Of a stretch of DNA of 40,956 nt, positions 16,894 through 25,056 are shown one piece after another. The notes under the pieces are model-generated. The model was given only the letters and a program-made list of their open reading frames with translations. It was not told the DNA's origin and searched no databases. The DNA comes from IMCC2047 sp041395865 (GTDB lineage Bacteria > Pseudomonadota > Gammaproteobacteria > Pseudomonadales > IMCC2047). The position numbers and the translations under genes are program-made. Where the stretch lies: positions 1-40,956 of the forward strand of contig JAWKZQ010000019.1 in the NCBI GenBank assembly GCA_041395865.1, in the 5' to 3' direction. How positions within the stretch are numbered: position 1 is the stretch's first letter; the number at the start of each line of letters is the position of its first letter.

Positions 16894-18177
16894 ATGAAAG
16901 TATTAGTGGTAGGTTCCGGCGGTCGCGAACATGCATTGGCATGGCGACTGAGCGAAGACCCGAAAGTCAGTAAGGTATTTGTTTGTCCCGGTAACCCCGG
17001 CATGTCGAAAAATCCGGCAATCGAAACCCGCCCGGATGTGAAGGCAGACCCTGACAGCGTGTTAGCGCTCGCGCAGGAGCTGAAGCCAGCGCTGGTGGTG
17101 ATTGGCCCAGAGGCGGCCTTGGCGAAAGGCGTAACCGATATCCTTGAGGCACAGGGCTTTGCGGTTTACGGTCCTTCCAAGGCGGCAGCGGAACTGGAGA
17201 GCTCCAAAATTTTCTCCAAAGAGGTGATGGCCGAGAACAATGTGCCTACGGCTAAATGCCGTGCCTACGACAGCTATGAGGCCGCGATGGCTGACCTTGA
17301 TAGCTGGGACTTTCAGCGCGGCGTTGTGTTGAAATCCGATGCACTGGCTGAGGGTAAAGGCGTGGTGGTTACACACGACCGTGCCGAGGCGGAAGCGGTG
17401 CTGTATGACTTTATGGTCAACCCTGAGGTCAGCGTCAAAACCGATCGCATTCTGATTGAGGAAAAGCTGGTTGGCAAAGAGGCCTCTGCCTTTGCGCTCT
17501 GTGACGGTGATGACTATTTCTTCCTGGGTGTGGCCTGCGATTACAAGCGCGTGGGCAATGGCGATGAAGGGCCAAATACCGGCGGTATGGGCGGTTATTC
17601 GCCAAAAACCTGGCCGGGACCCGTGGTGGAAGACAAGGTTAAGAAACAGGTTGTCGAGCCGATGCTCAAGGGCATGAAGGCGCGTGGAACGCCCTTTAAA
17701 GGAACGCTGTTCGTCGGTTTTATGGTGGATCAGGACGATGTCAGTGTTATCGAGTTTAACGTGCGCTTTGGCGATCCTGAGACCCAGATTCTGATGCCGA
17801 TGGTGGAAGGTAGCTTCTATGAGCTGCTGTACGCCTGCGCAACCGGCAAACTGGCTGAGCTTAAGCCGGATGTGTCCTTGTCTGCGCTTTATTCGGTGCA
17901 TGTGGTGCTGGCCAGCGGTGGCTATCCCAGCATTGATGCATCGCCCATCGATACAGGGCATGCGATCCAGATTAATGGTGAGTTCGGTGATAACTGTCAC
18001 CTCTTTTACGCAGGCGTGAAGGAAAGCGATGGACAGTTGGTGAATGCCGGCGGACGTGTTCTTGGCGTGACCGCCTTGGGTGCGACCTTGACTGAGGCGC
18101 GTGAAAAAGCCTATGCCAATTTTGGCAGAATTTCTCTTCAGGGTGCGCATTGGCGCACAGATATTGCGGATATTTAG
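16894..18177 (+). CDS. purD: Phosphoribosylamine-glycine ligase PurD
   Basis: PurD ligates glycine to phosphoribosylamine with ATP. The 427 aa protein has the N-terminal VLVVGSGGREHALAWRL, FVCPGNPGM, GPEAALAKGV, and the ATP-grasp motifs LKSDALAEGKGVVV, GEEKLVGKE-like EEKLVGKEAS, and IEFNVRFGDPETQ. Length and motifs match the standard enzyme. It starts 27 nt after purC and ends 12 nt before purM. In E. coli purD is paired with purH, so this neighbourhood is different. Confidence 0.96.
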   Translation: MKVLVVGSGGREHALAWRLSEDPKVSKVFVCPGNPGMSKNPAIETRPDVKADPDSVLALAQELKPALVVIGPEAALAKGVTDILEAQGFAVYGPSKAAAELESSKIFSKEVMAENNVPTAKCRAYDSYEAAMADLDSWDFQRGVVLKSDALAEGKGVVVTHDRAEAEAVLYDFMVNPEVSVKTDRILIEEKLVGKEASAFALCDGDDYFFLGVACDYKRVGNGDEGPNTGGMGGYSPKTWPGPVVEDKVKKQVVEPMLKGMKARGTPFKGTLFVGFMVDQDDVSVIEFNVRFGDPETQILMPMVEGSFYELLYACATGKLAELKPDVSLSALYSVHVVLASGGYPSIDASPIDTGHAIQINGEFGDNCHLFYAGVKESDGQLVNAGGRVLGVTALGATLTEAREKAYANFGRISLQGAHWRTDIADI

Positions 18178-18189
18178 CGAGGAAACGCT

Positions 18190-19182
18190 GTGAGCATTAC
18201 CTACAAAGACGCCGGTGTTGATATTGAAAAGGGCGATGCCCTGGTTGAGCAGATCAAGCTGAAGGTCAAATCCACCTACGGTGAGCGTGTACGCAGCGGT
18301 GTCGGTGGTTTTGCCTGCCTCTATGAAGTGGGCGACCGCTTGCTGGCTGCGGGAACCGATGGCGTTGGCACCAAACTTAAACTGGCGCAAACCCTCGATA
18401 CCCATAACACCATTGGTATCGACCTGGTTGCCATGTGTGTCAATGACATCCTTTGTACGGGTGCTACACCGCTGTTTTTTATGGATTATCTGGCCACGGG
18501 AAAACTGGATGTGGATACCGCCGGGCACATTCTTGATGGTGTGGTTGAGGGCTGCCTGCAGTCCGAAAGTGCATTAATTGGCGGCGAGACGGCTGAAATG
18601 CCGGGTATGTATCCTGACGGTGAATACGATCTGGCAGGCTTCGCGGTCGGCGAGGTTAAGCCGGCCGATGTGTTGGACGGTAGTCGCGTTGCAGAGGGCG
18701 ATGTGCTGATTGGTTTGCCCAGCTCCGGTTTCCATTCAAACGGCTATTCGTTGGTGCGCAAGCTGGTGAAGGATGATGAAACCGAGTTGATGAAGGCGGT
18801 CTTGACGCCAACCCGCATTTACTGGAAGGCGGTTAAGGGCTTGCTGGAGAAGAAACTGCTGAATGGTTTGTCCCATATTACCGGGGGAGGCCTGCTGAAT
18901 ATTCCGCGTATTAATGAAGGCTTTGCCTACCAGATTGACTCCCTGGCTTTCATGGAGCAGGCACCGGCGTTTATGCGTGAAATTGCCGAACGAGCCCATA
19001 TCGACCATAAGGAACTGTTCCGTACCTTTAATATGGGGGTCGGGCTGGTTTGTATTGTGTCTGCCGACAAACGTGAAGAGGTTCTGGCAGAACTGAAAAC
19101 CAAGGGTGAAGAGCCGTTGGTTATTGGTCATGTGATTGCTGGTTCCGGTGAAGTTTACCTGCCGGACGGAACCCAGGTTTAG
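18190..19182 (+). CDS. purM: AIR synthetase PurM
   Basis: PurM closes the imidazole ring of FGAM to give AIR. The 330 aa protein starts at GTG, with AGGA eight nt upstream. It begins SITYKDAGVDIEKGD and has AAGTDGVGTKLKLA, the catalytic signature VAMCVNDILCTGATPLFF, IGGETAEMPGMYP, LPSSGFHSNGYSLVR and HITGGGLLNIPR. It is somewhat shorter than E. coli PurM (345 aa). purN does not follow, unlike the usual purMN pair. A strong terminator lies behind it. Confidence 0.95.
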   Translation: MSITYKDAGVDIEKGDALVEQIKLKVKSTYGERVRSGVGGFACLYEVGDRLLAAGTDGVGTKLKLAQTLDTHNTIGIDLVAMCVNDILCTGATPLFFMDYLATGKLDVDTAGHILDGVVEGCLQSESALIGGETAEMPGMYPDGEYDLAGFAVGEVKPADVLDGSRVAEGDVLIGLPSSGFHSNGYSLVRKLVKDDETELMKAVLTPTRIYWKAVKGLLEKKLLNGLSHITGGGLLNIPRINEGFAYQIDSLAFMEQAPAFMREIAERAHIDHKELFRTFNMGVGLVCIVSADKREEVLAELKTKGEEPLVIGHVIAGSGEVYLPDGTQV

Positions 19183-19221
19183 CCTGTTTAAAGCCGGTAA
19201 TATGCCGGTTTAAGCCTCTTT

Positions 19222-19247
19222 AAAAGCCCCTCCTGTGAGGGGCTTTT
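19222..19247 (+). terminator. Intrinsic terminator after purM
   Basis: AAAAGCCCC pairs with GGGGCTTTT over a loop of about eight nt and ends in a T5 run. It closes the purine block. A second smaller inverted repeat (around 19190-19212) lies just upstream. Confidence 0.85.
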
Positions 19248-19317
19248 TGATCCAGGTCGTTTTTTCTTATTTTTTTGCTGAATTATTGCTGAGGGTGGTT
19301 GTTTTTCTTGATGGAAT

Positions 19318-19338
19318 AAATGAGAATTATTTTTATTT
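19318..19338 (+). promoter_or_regulatory. Fur box before fbpA
   Basis: AAATGAGAATTATTTTTATT is a good match to the known Fur operator pattern (repeats of the GATAAT type). A TTGATG -35-like box at 19308 places the operator across the -10 region, so iron-loaded Fur would block transcription. The downstream leader (about 19340-19380) can fold: GGGCG/CGCCC outside GGCAT/ATGCC. Confidence 0.7.
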
Positions 19339-19413
19339 AGGGCGTTTGGGCATTCGACTGGATGCCGGTAGAGAGCGCCCCATCGACATTTAACCTCCCA
19401 CAGGTATTTTCCC

Positions 19414-20493
19414 ATGATAGATATGAAACGTTTTCGATCGGCTCCGGTTTTGGGGTTGTTTTTTGCGGCGATTTTGGCCGGATGCGGCAAGCAGGAAGCG
19501 CCTGTTGGCGATCAAGCGACATCAACCGATACCCAACAAGCCGAGCAGCAGTTAACGGTCTATTCCTCTCGTGCGGAACATTTAATCCAGCCGGTTTTTG
19601 ATCTTTATACCGAGCAAACCGGGGTTAAAATCGAGTTTATTACCGACAAAGCGGGTGTGCTGGTTGAGCGCTTGAAGTCCGAGGGTGAAAGTACGCCGGC
19701 CGATGTCCTGATCACCGTTGACGCGGGTAACTTAGGGTACGCCGCGGCTGAAGGGATTCTTGCACCGATTCAGTCTGACGTGGTGGAAAATTCCGTACCG
19801 GCCCATTTGCGCGATGAGCAGAACCGTTGGACCGGATTATCGCTGCGTGCACGGACCCTTGTTTACAGCACTGAACGTGTCTCCCCTGATGAGTTAAGCA
19901 CCTATGAAGCGCTGGGCGACGACAGTTGGAGCGGCAGCCTGTGCCTGCGCACTTCCAAGAAAGTTTATAACCAGTCTTTGGTGGCCATGCTGATTGCCGA
20001 GCATGGCGAAGAAAAGACTCAGCAGATTGTCGAGTCCTGGGTGAATAACCTGGCGGTTGCACCGCTCTCCAATGACACCAAGGTGATGGAAGCCATCGTT
20101 GCGGGGCAGTGTGATGTTGGCATTATTAACACCTATTACTATGGTCGGTTGAAAGCGACCACGCCTGACTTACCGCTGGCGCTTTTCTGGCCCAACCAAG
20201 AGGACGATGGAGAGTCGGTGAGTGGCGTGCACGTTAATGTGAGTGGCGCCGGTATTGTTAAGAGCAGTAAGCATGCCGATCAGGCGCTGGCCTTTATTGA
20301 GTGGCTGGTGTCTGCCGATGCACAGGAAATTTTTGCCGGCGTGAACCAGGAATATCCGGTAAATCCGGCTATTGCCATTGATCCGGAAGTCAAATCCTGG
20401 GGTGAGTTCAAAGCCAGCGACCAGCCTTTAACGCGCGCTTATGAGTTACAGCCTGCGGCGGTGAAGTTAATGGATAGGGCCGGCTATCACTGA
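19414..20493 (+). CDS. fbpA: Ferric iron ABC transporter, substrate-binding lipoprotein
   Basis: This is the iron-binding protein of a ferric uptake system of the FbpA/AfuA/FutA kind. The 359 aa precursor has a lipoprotein signal (FRSAPVLGLFFAAILAGC) with the lipidated Cys24, unusual since many FbpA proteins in Gram-negatives are soluble in the periplasm. The mature part starts LTVYSSRAEHLIQPVFD and carries the tyrosine cluster NTYYYGRL (Tyr241-243) that binds Fe(III). The C-terminal half has the usual HADQALAFIEWL motif. An ATG three codons later is an alternative start. fbpB and fbpC follow, and a Fur box lies upstream. Confidence 0.92.
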   Translation: MIDMKRFRSAPVLGLFFAAILAGCGKQEAPVGDQATSTDTQQAEQQLTVYSSRAEHLIQPVFDLYTEQTGVKIEFITDKAGVLVERLKSEGESTPADVLITVDAGNLGYAAAEGILAPIQSDVVENSVPAHLRDEQNRWTGLSLRARTLVYSTERVSPDELSTYEALGDDSWSGSLCLRTSKKVYNQSLVAMLIAEHGEEKTQQIVESWVNNLAVAPLSNDTKVMEAIVAGQCDVGIINTYYYGRLKATTPDLPLALFWPNQEDDGESVSGVHVNVSGAGIVKSSKHADQALAFIEWLVSADAQEIFAGVNQEYPVNPAIAIDPEVKSWGEFKASDQPLTRAYELQPAAVKLMDRAGYH

Positions 20494-20548
20494 TGGGAGC
20501 GATCTGTAAGCTCAATATGGAGGGCTAGCCATTAGTGCGGTAACAGCT

Positions 20549-22171
20549 TTGGGTAACGCGGCCGGTGCAGGACGACTCCTTTCTGTAAAAGGATTAGGGC
20601 CGCTTTTTCTGGTAGCGATGTGTTTGCCGACATTGCTGGCATTGTTCAGCGTGATTGGCTCCCTGTTCAACCCGGATACGGAAACCCTCCAACACCTGGC
20701 TTCATACCTGTTGCCCCAGGCGCTGGCAAACACACTGTTGCTGGTGCTTGGGGTAGCGCTTTGCTCCAGTATTGTCGGCGTTTCCCTGGCCTGGTTGACG
20801 GCTGTTTGTGACTTTCCTTTACGAGGATTTTTTTCCTGGGCGCTATTGCTGCCGATGGCGATTCCCGGTTACGTCATGGCCTTTGCCTTTGTCGGCCTGT
20901 TTGAGTTTTCCGGGCCGGTTCAAAGCCTGCTGCGGGAATGGTTCGGCTCCTCTAACTGGTTTCCTAACGTTTATTCCTACGGTGGCGTTACCCTGGTGAT
21001 GAGCCTGGTGCTCTATCCCTATGTGTATCTTATCGCCCGTAATGCGTTTCAGACCCAGGGGCGCCGCAGCATCGAAGTGGGGCAGTCGCTGGGTTTGGCG
21101 CCGGTGGCGAGCTTCCTGCGGGTATCCCTGCCCATGGCGCGACCCTGGATTGTGGGCGGCGTGTTGCTGGTTGTTATGGAGACGCTGGCCGATTTCGGGA
21201 CGGTGGCCACCTTTAATTACGACACGCTGACGACCCTGATCTACAAATCCTGGTTTAGCCTGTTTTCATTGGAAGCGGCGCTGCAGGTCGCGTCGGTGCT
21301 GCTATTGGCTGTCGTGGCCATTATGGCAATTGAACGCCGCAGCCGAAGAGCGCAACGTTATGCCCAGAGCAGCTCTTCAAGCCTTGCTGCGGCACGCTTC
21401 GTCCTGACGGGAAAGCGTCGCTGGCTGGCCTTAGCCCTTTGTTTGCTGGTCTTTTCTTTTGCCTTTGTTTTGCCAAGCCTGCGCCTGCTGACCTGGGCGA
21501 TCCCGAACCTGACGGCTGACGTCACGGCAAAATTCATGATCTATGTGGGTGGCACCCTGTCGCTGGCTTCGATCACCATGGTTTTGATTGCGGTGTTGGC
21601 ATTGCTGCTGGCCTACGGTGCGAGGATTAACCCGTCCCTGCCGGTGCGTTTTGCCGTAAGAACGAGCACGCTGGGTTATGCGTTGCCAGGCACGGTGCTG
21701 GCGATTGGCCTGTTTGCGCCGATCAGTTTGTTGAATAACTGGTTGCAGGGCATGGGTGTTTCCGCGACCCTGTTGCAGGGCACCTTTTTGGTGATGCTGA
21801 TGGCTTACGGAGTGCGTTTTATGGCCGTTGCCTATTCGCCCATTGAAAGTAATTACCTGCGCATTACGCCGTCCATTGACGATGCCGCGCATAGCCTCGG
21901 TTACACCGGCCTGCAGGTGTTGCGCAAGGTGCACCTGCCGATTGTGCAGCGCGGCGTACTAACCGCCATGGCGCTGGTTTTCGTGGATGTAATGAAGGAA
22001 TTGCCGATTACCCTGATGACACGCCCCTTTGGATTTAATACGCTGGCGGTACGCGTGTTTGAACTGAGCTCCGAAGGGCTTTGGGAGCGGGCAGCGCTGC
22101 CGGCACTGGCCATTATGCTGGTGGGCCTGATTCCGGTCATGCTGCTTATCAAAAAGACGGATAGTGCATAA
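20549..22171 (+). CDS. fbpB: Ferric iron ABC transporter, permease
   Basis: A 540 aa permease with two fused halves, each about six transmembrane helices. Each half has an EAA-type coupling loop: IEVGQSLGLAPVASFLRVSLP near residue 170-190, and IDDAAHSLGYTGLQVLRKVHLP near 445-465. This is the fused FbpB/AfuB architecture. The first usual start codon is TTG at 20549, but it has no Shine-Dalgarno sequence. An in-frame ATT at 20531 has GGAGGG six nt upstream, so the real start may be this rare codon, adding six residues. No ATG occurs in frame before the conserved part. Confidence 0.9.
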   Translation: MGNAAGAGRLLSVKGLGPLFLVAMCLPTLLALFSVIGSLFNPDTETLQHLASYLLPQALANTLLLVLGVALCSSIVGVSLAWLTAVCDFPLRGFFSWALLLPMAIPGYVMAFAFVGLFEFSGPVQSLLREWFGSSNWFPNVYSYGGVTLVMSLVLYPYVYLIARNAFQTQGRRSIEVGQSLGLAPVASFLRVSLPMARPWIVGGVLLVVMETLADFGTVATFNYDTLTTLIYKSWFSLFSLEAALQVASVLLLAVVAIMAIERRSRRAQRYAQSSSSSLAAARFVLTGKRRWLALALCLLVFSFAFVLPSLRLLTWAIPNLTADVTAKFMIYVGGTLSLASITMVLIAVLALLLAYGARINPSLPVRFAVRTSTLGYALPGTVLAIGLFAPISLLNNWLQGMGVSATLLQGTFLVMLMAYGVRFMAVAYSPIESNYLRITPSIDDAAHSLGYTGLQVLRKVHLPIVQRGVLTAMALVFVDVMKELPITLMTRPFGFNTLAVRVFELSSEGLWERAALPALAIMLVGLIPVMLLIKKTDSA

Positions 22172-22176
22172 AAATC

Positions 22177-23238
22177 ATGAGTAGTACCCCCTGGCTGAAA
22201 GTAACCGAGGCGACCGTCCAGTTTGATCGCAACCCGGTGTTAAGTGGTGTTTCCTTTGAATTGAGCAAAGGCGAAATCGGCTGTTTGCTGGGATCGAGCG
22301 GCTGCGGTAAAACCACATTGTTGCGCTGTATTGCCGGCTTTGAGCGGTTGCACGCCGGCGCCATTGAGGTAAACGGCAGTTTGCTGAGCGATTCTCGCAA
22401 GCATGTCGCGCCTGAACGCCGCCATATCGGTATGGTGTTCCAGGACTATGCCCTGTTTCCGCACCTTAACCTGCTGAAAAACGTTATGTTCGGCGTTCAG
22501 TCCAACGAGGCCAATAAACAGCGGGCGCTGGCATTGATTGAGCGAGTGGGGCTAGCCGGTAAAGAAAATCATATGCCGCACCAGTTGTCGGGCGGTGAAC
22601 AACAGCGGGTTGCGCTGGCCAGAGCATTGGCGCCGGAACCGGTACTTTTGCTGCTTGACGAGCCTTTTTCGAACCTGGACGTTACTCTGCGCGAACGCCT
22701 GGGGCATGAAGTGCGTGAAATCATTAAGGAGAGCAACACCACAGCCTTGATGGTGACACACGATCAAAATGAAGCTTTTGCCATGGCCGATAAAGTGGGG
22801 GTCATGAACGGAGGCTGCATTGAGCAGTGGGATAGTGCCTATGATATTTACCACTGCCCGAATAGCCTGTTCGTGGCAGGTTTTGTCGGGCAGGGCAGCT
22901 TAATAGAAGGCGAGCTGCAGGATTGCGGTACCGTAAAAACGGCCCTGGGGGTGTTCCGTCAGGATGAAAGCAGTTGCTGCAGTGCCGAAGTGGGTTGCCA
23001 GGTGGGTAAAAAGGTCAAGGTGCTGCTGCGTCCCGACGATATTATCCACGACGATGACAGCCCGTTGCAGGGCCGGGTGCTTAAAAAAGCATTCCGTGGT
23101 GCCGATTTCATGTATTCGCTGGGCCTGCCAAACGGCGAAATCGTGCTGTGTATGGTGCCGAGTCACCATGACCACCCTGTCGATGAGCCTATCGGGATTC
23201 GCATGGAAGTGGATCACGTTGTCGTTTTCGATCACTGA
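22177..23238 (+). CDS. fbpC: Ferric iron ABC transporter, ATPase
   Basis: The 353 aa ATPase drives the importer formed with FbpA and FbpB. Walker A is GSSGCGKT (residues 39-46). The Q-loop region is HIGMVFQDYALFPHLNL, the ABC signature is LSGGEQQRVALARAL, and Walker B is LLLLDEPFSNLD followed by the H-loop LMVTHDQNEAF. A C-terminal TOBE-like domain (about 270-350, LRPDDIIHDDDS) is present. It starts five bases after fbpB and is translated with it. Confidence 0.95.
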   Translation: MSSTPWLKVTEATVQFDRNPVLSGVSFELSKGEIGCLLGSSGCGKTTLLRCIAGFERLHAGAIEVNGSLLSDSRKHVAPERRHIGMVFQDYALFPHLNLLKNVMFGVQSNEANKQRALALIERVGLAGKENHMPHQLSGGEQQRVALARALAPEPVLLLLDEPFSNLDVTLRERLGHEVREIIKESNTTALMVTHDQNEAFAMADKVGVMNGGCIEQWDSAYDIYHCPNSLFVAGFVGQGSLIEGELQDCGTVKTALGVFRQDESSCCSAEVGCQVGKKVKVLLRPDDIIHDDDSPLQGRVLKKAFRGADFMYSLGLPNGEIVLCMVPSHHDHPVDEPIGIRMEVDHVVVFDH

Positions 23239-23291
23239 TTTCAGTTTGTAGATAGGGCACTTATTGCGCTTTGTCTGGTCTTTAATGCCGT

Positions 23292-23336
23292 CCGGCGATT
23301 GTCTTTGTCTGTCAAATTCTGGTTTCCAATCGCCGG
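23292..23336 (+). repeat. Perfect 10 bp inverted repeat between fbpC and rmuC
   Basis: CCGGCGATTG (23292-23301) is exactly complementary to CAATCGCCGG (23327-23336) across a 25 nt loop, and a short palindrome CCGATAATCGG (23341-23351) follows. There is no T run, so it is not a typical terminator. It may be a processing signal or a protein site ahead of rmuC. Confidence 0.5.
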
Positions 23337-23388
23337 CTGTCCGATAATCGGGCTTAATTTCCTTGTTTAATTGATATTGGGTTCCTTG

Positions 23389-24957
23389 ATGACCATAAAT
23401 CCGCAGTTGTTGTTAATCGCGCTTGCCGGGCTTGCGCTGATTGCCTTTTGGCTGGCAGTCGCCTTAGTCCGGGCGGCAAAAAAGAGAACGAATCTGGAGG
23501 CTCAGCAGGCAGCACTTCACAAAGAACTGGAGCAGGTGGCGACTGAGCGGCATGAGTTGACCGACCAGCTGCGTGAGCTGGAGTTAAGAAAAAAGGAGTC
23601 GGACACGCGACTGGAAGAAACGACGCGGCAAGCTGAAAACCTGTGGCAGCAATTAAAGGACAACAGCATTAAAACGGAGCAGACGCTAAAAAACGAGCGT
23701 GAGCTCCAGGAAGCGAGGCTGGAAAAGCTGCGCAACGAATGCGGTGAGCTGCAACAACAGCAAACCCGCCTGAGTACGGAATTAAAAGAGCGCGACGCCA
23801 GCCATGCGCAACAGGTCGAGCAGTTCGAACAGCAAAAACAGGCGCTGGCCCGTGAATTCGAGAACCTGGCCAATAAAATTTTTGAGGAAAAGGGCAAGCG
23901 TTTTTCCGAGGCCAGCCAGGCCAACCTTGACCAGTTACTGAAACCCTTTCGCGAGCAGATTGACGGATTTCAGCAGCGAGTCAATCAGGTCCATGACGAA
24001 ACCCTCAAAGGTAATGCGGCACTGGATGCGGAAATTAAAAAGCTCTTGGAAACCGGGCTGAAAATGAGCCAGGAGGCGAGTAACTTGACCTCGGCGCTTA
24101 AGGGTGACGCCCAGCAGCGAGGGGCCTGGGGCGAGGCGCAGCTGGAACGCACGCTGGAAATGAGCGGTCTGGTTGAAGAGGCGCACTATGAAAAGCAGTC
24201 GGCTTTCAAGGACGCCGAGGGCAAGCAGAAATATACGGATTACATCATCAAGCTGCCCGACAACAAGCACATCATCATTGATAGCAAGGTGTCGCTGGTG
24301 GCCTATGATAAAGCCGTCTCGGCTGAGAGCCCCGAGGCCGAGCGCCTGGCCCTGGACGAGCATGCCAAGGCCGTGAAAGCTAAAATCGATGATCTGGCCA
24401 GCAAGGACTACACCAATCTGATTGGCGTGCGCAGCCCCAGTTTTGTGCTGATGTTTATTCCGGTGGAACCGGCCTATATCGAGGCGCTGAAGCACGATAA
24501 GAACCTGTTTGGCTACGGCTACGACAAGGGCATCGTGCTGGTTTCCCATACCACCCTGATACCTATCCTGCGAACGGTTGCGAATCTGTGGATGATGGAG
24601 CGCAGCAATGCCGAAGCGCGGGAGATCAGCGCCAGGGCCGGGGATATCTATAACCAGGTTTGTGTCGTGGCCGAGCGATTGCAGAAACTGGGCGGCACCC
24701 TGGGAACCATCAGTAACCATTACAACAATACCGTGAAGGCGCTGGTGGGCCAGCAGGGATTGCATGGAAAGGTGGAGCGTTTCAGCCAGTTATCCAGCAA
24801 GGTTAACCGAACTATGCCTGAACTGGAGCCCAAGCATATCGATTTTGAGAGTGAACGCTTATCGCTGATTGCGGAGCCTGTTGATGAGGCGGACGCTGCG
24901 GAAGCTGATATTTCTGCTATTGAGCACCAGGTTGAGCCCGATATCGAAACACCCTGA
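23389..24957 (+). CDS. rmuC: DNA recombination protein RmuC
   Basis: RmuC limits inversions at short repeats and carries a predicted nuclease fold. The protein is 522 aa from the ATG at 23389, with an N-terminal membrane helix (LLLIALAGLALIAFWLAVAL). A long coiled coil of about 150 residues rich in Glu, Gln and Arg follows. The RmuC domain then has QRGAWGEAQLERTLEMSGL, IDSKVSLVAYDKAV, and GVRSPSFVLMFIPVEPA. An in-frame TTG at 23371 is a possible but less likely start. It stands alone, after a gap of about 150 nt behind fbpC. Confidence 0.93.
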   Translation: MTINPQLLLIALAGLALIAFWLAVALVRAAKKRTNLEAQQAALHKELEQVATERHELTDQLRELELRKKESDTRLEETTRQAENLWQQLKDNSIKTEQTLKNERELQEARLEKLRNECGELQQQQTRLSTELKERDASHAQQVEQFEQQKQALAREFENLANKIFEEKGKRFSEASQANLDQLLKPFREQIDGFQQRVNQVHDETLKGNAALDAEIKKLLETGLKMSQEASNLTSALKGDAQQRGAWGEAQLERTLEMSGLVEEAHYEKQSAFKDAEGKQKYTDYIIKLPDNKHIIIDSKVSLVAYDKAVSAESPEAERLALDEHAKAVKAKIDDLASKDYTNLIGVRSPSFVLMFIPVEPAYIEALKHDKNLFGYGYDKGIVLVSHTTLIPILRTVANLWMMERSNAEAREISARAGDIYNQVCVVAERLQKLGGTLGTISNHYNNTVKALVGQQGLHGKVERFSQLSSKVNRTMPELEPKHIDFESERLSLIAEPVDEADAAEADISAIEHQVEPDIETP

Positions 24958-24998
24958 TAACAGGAGCTTGCCGTTTTCGGCTTGATTCCTTTACGCCC

Positions 24999-25032
24999 AA
25001 AACAAAACAGGCCCGGGTCATTCCCAGGCCTG
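24999..25032 (-). terminator. Intrinsic terminator of the downstream GcvT-like gene
   Basis: Read on the minus strand, CAGGCCTGGG pairs with CCCGGGCCTG over five nt and is followed by TTTTGTTTT. A near-copy stands behind the neighbouring paralog, so the terminator was duplicated with the gene. Confidence 0.85.
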
Positions 25033-25056
25033 CTGTCACAGAAACTAAACCGGCGC

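Noticed and set aside
17062..18528. Open frame of 488 codons on the minus strand opposite purD and purM
   Set aside because: It covers two certain genes in the opposite direction, has no recognisable domain and no ribosome binding site, and is rich in His, Gln and Arg as antisense frames of GC-rich genes are.
23935..24765. Long minus-strand open frame opposite rmuC
   Set aside because: No motif or ribosome binding site, and rmuC on the plus strand is well supported.
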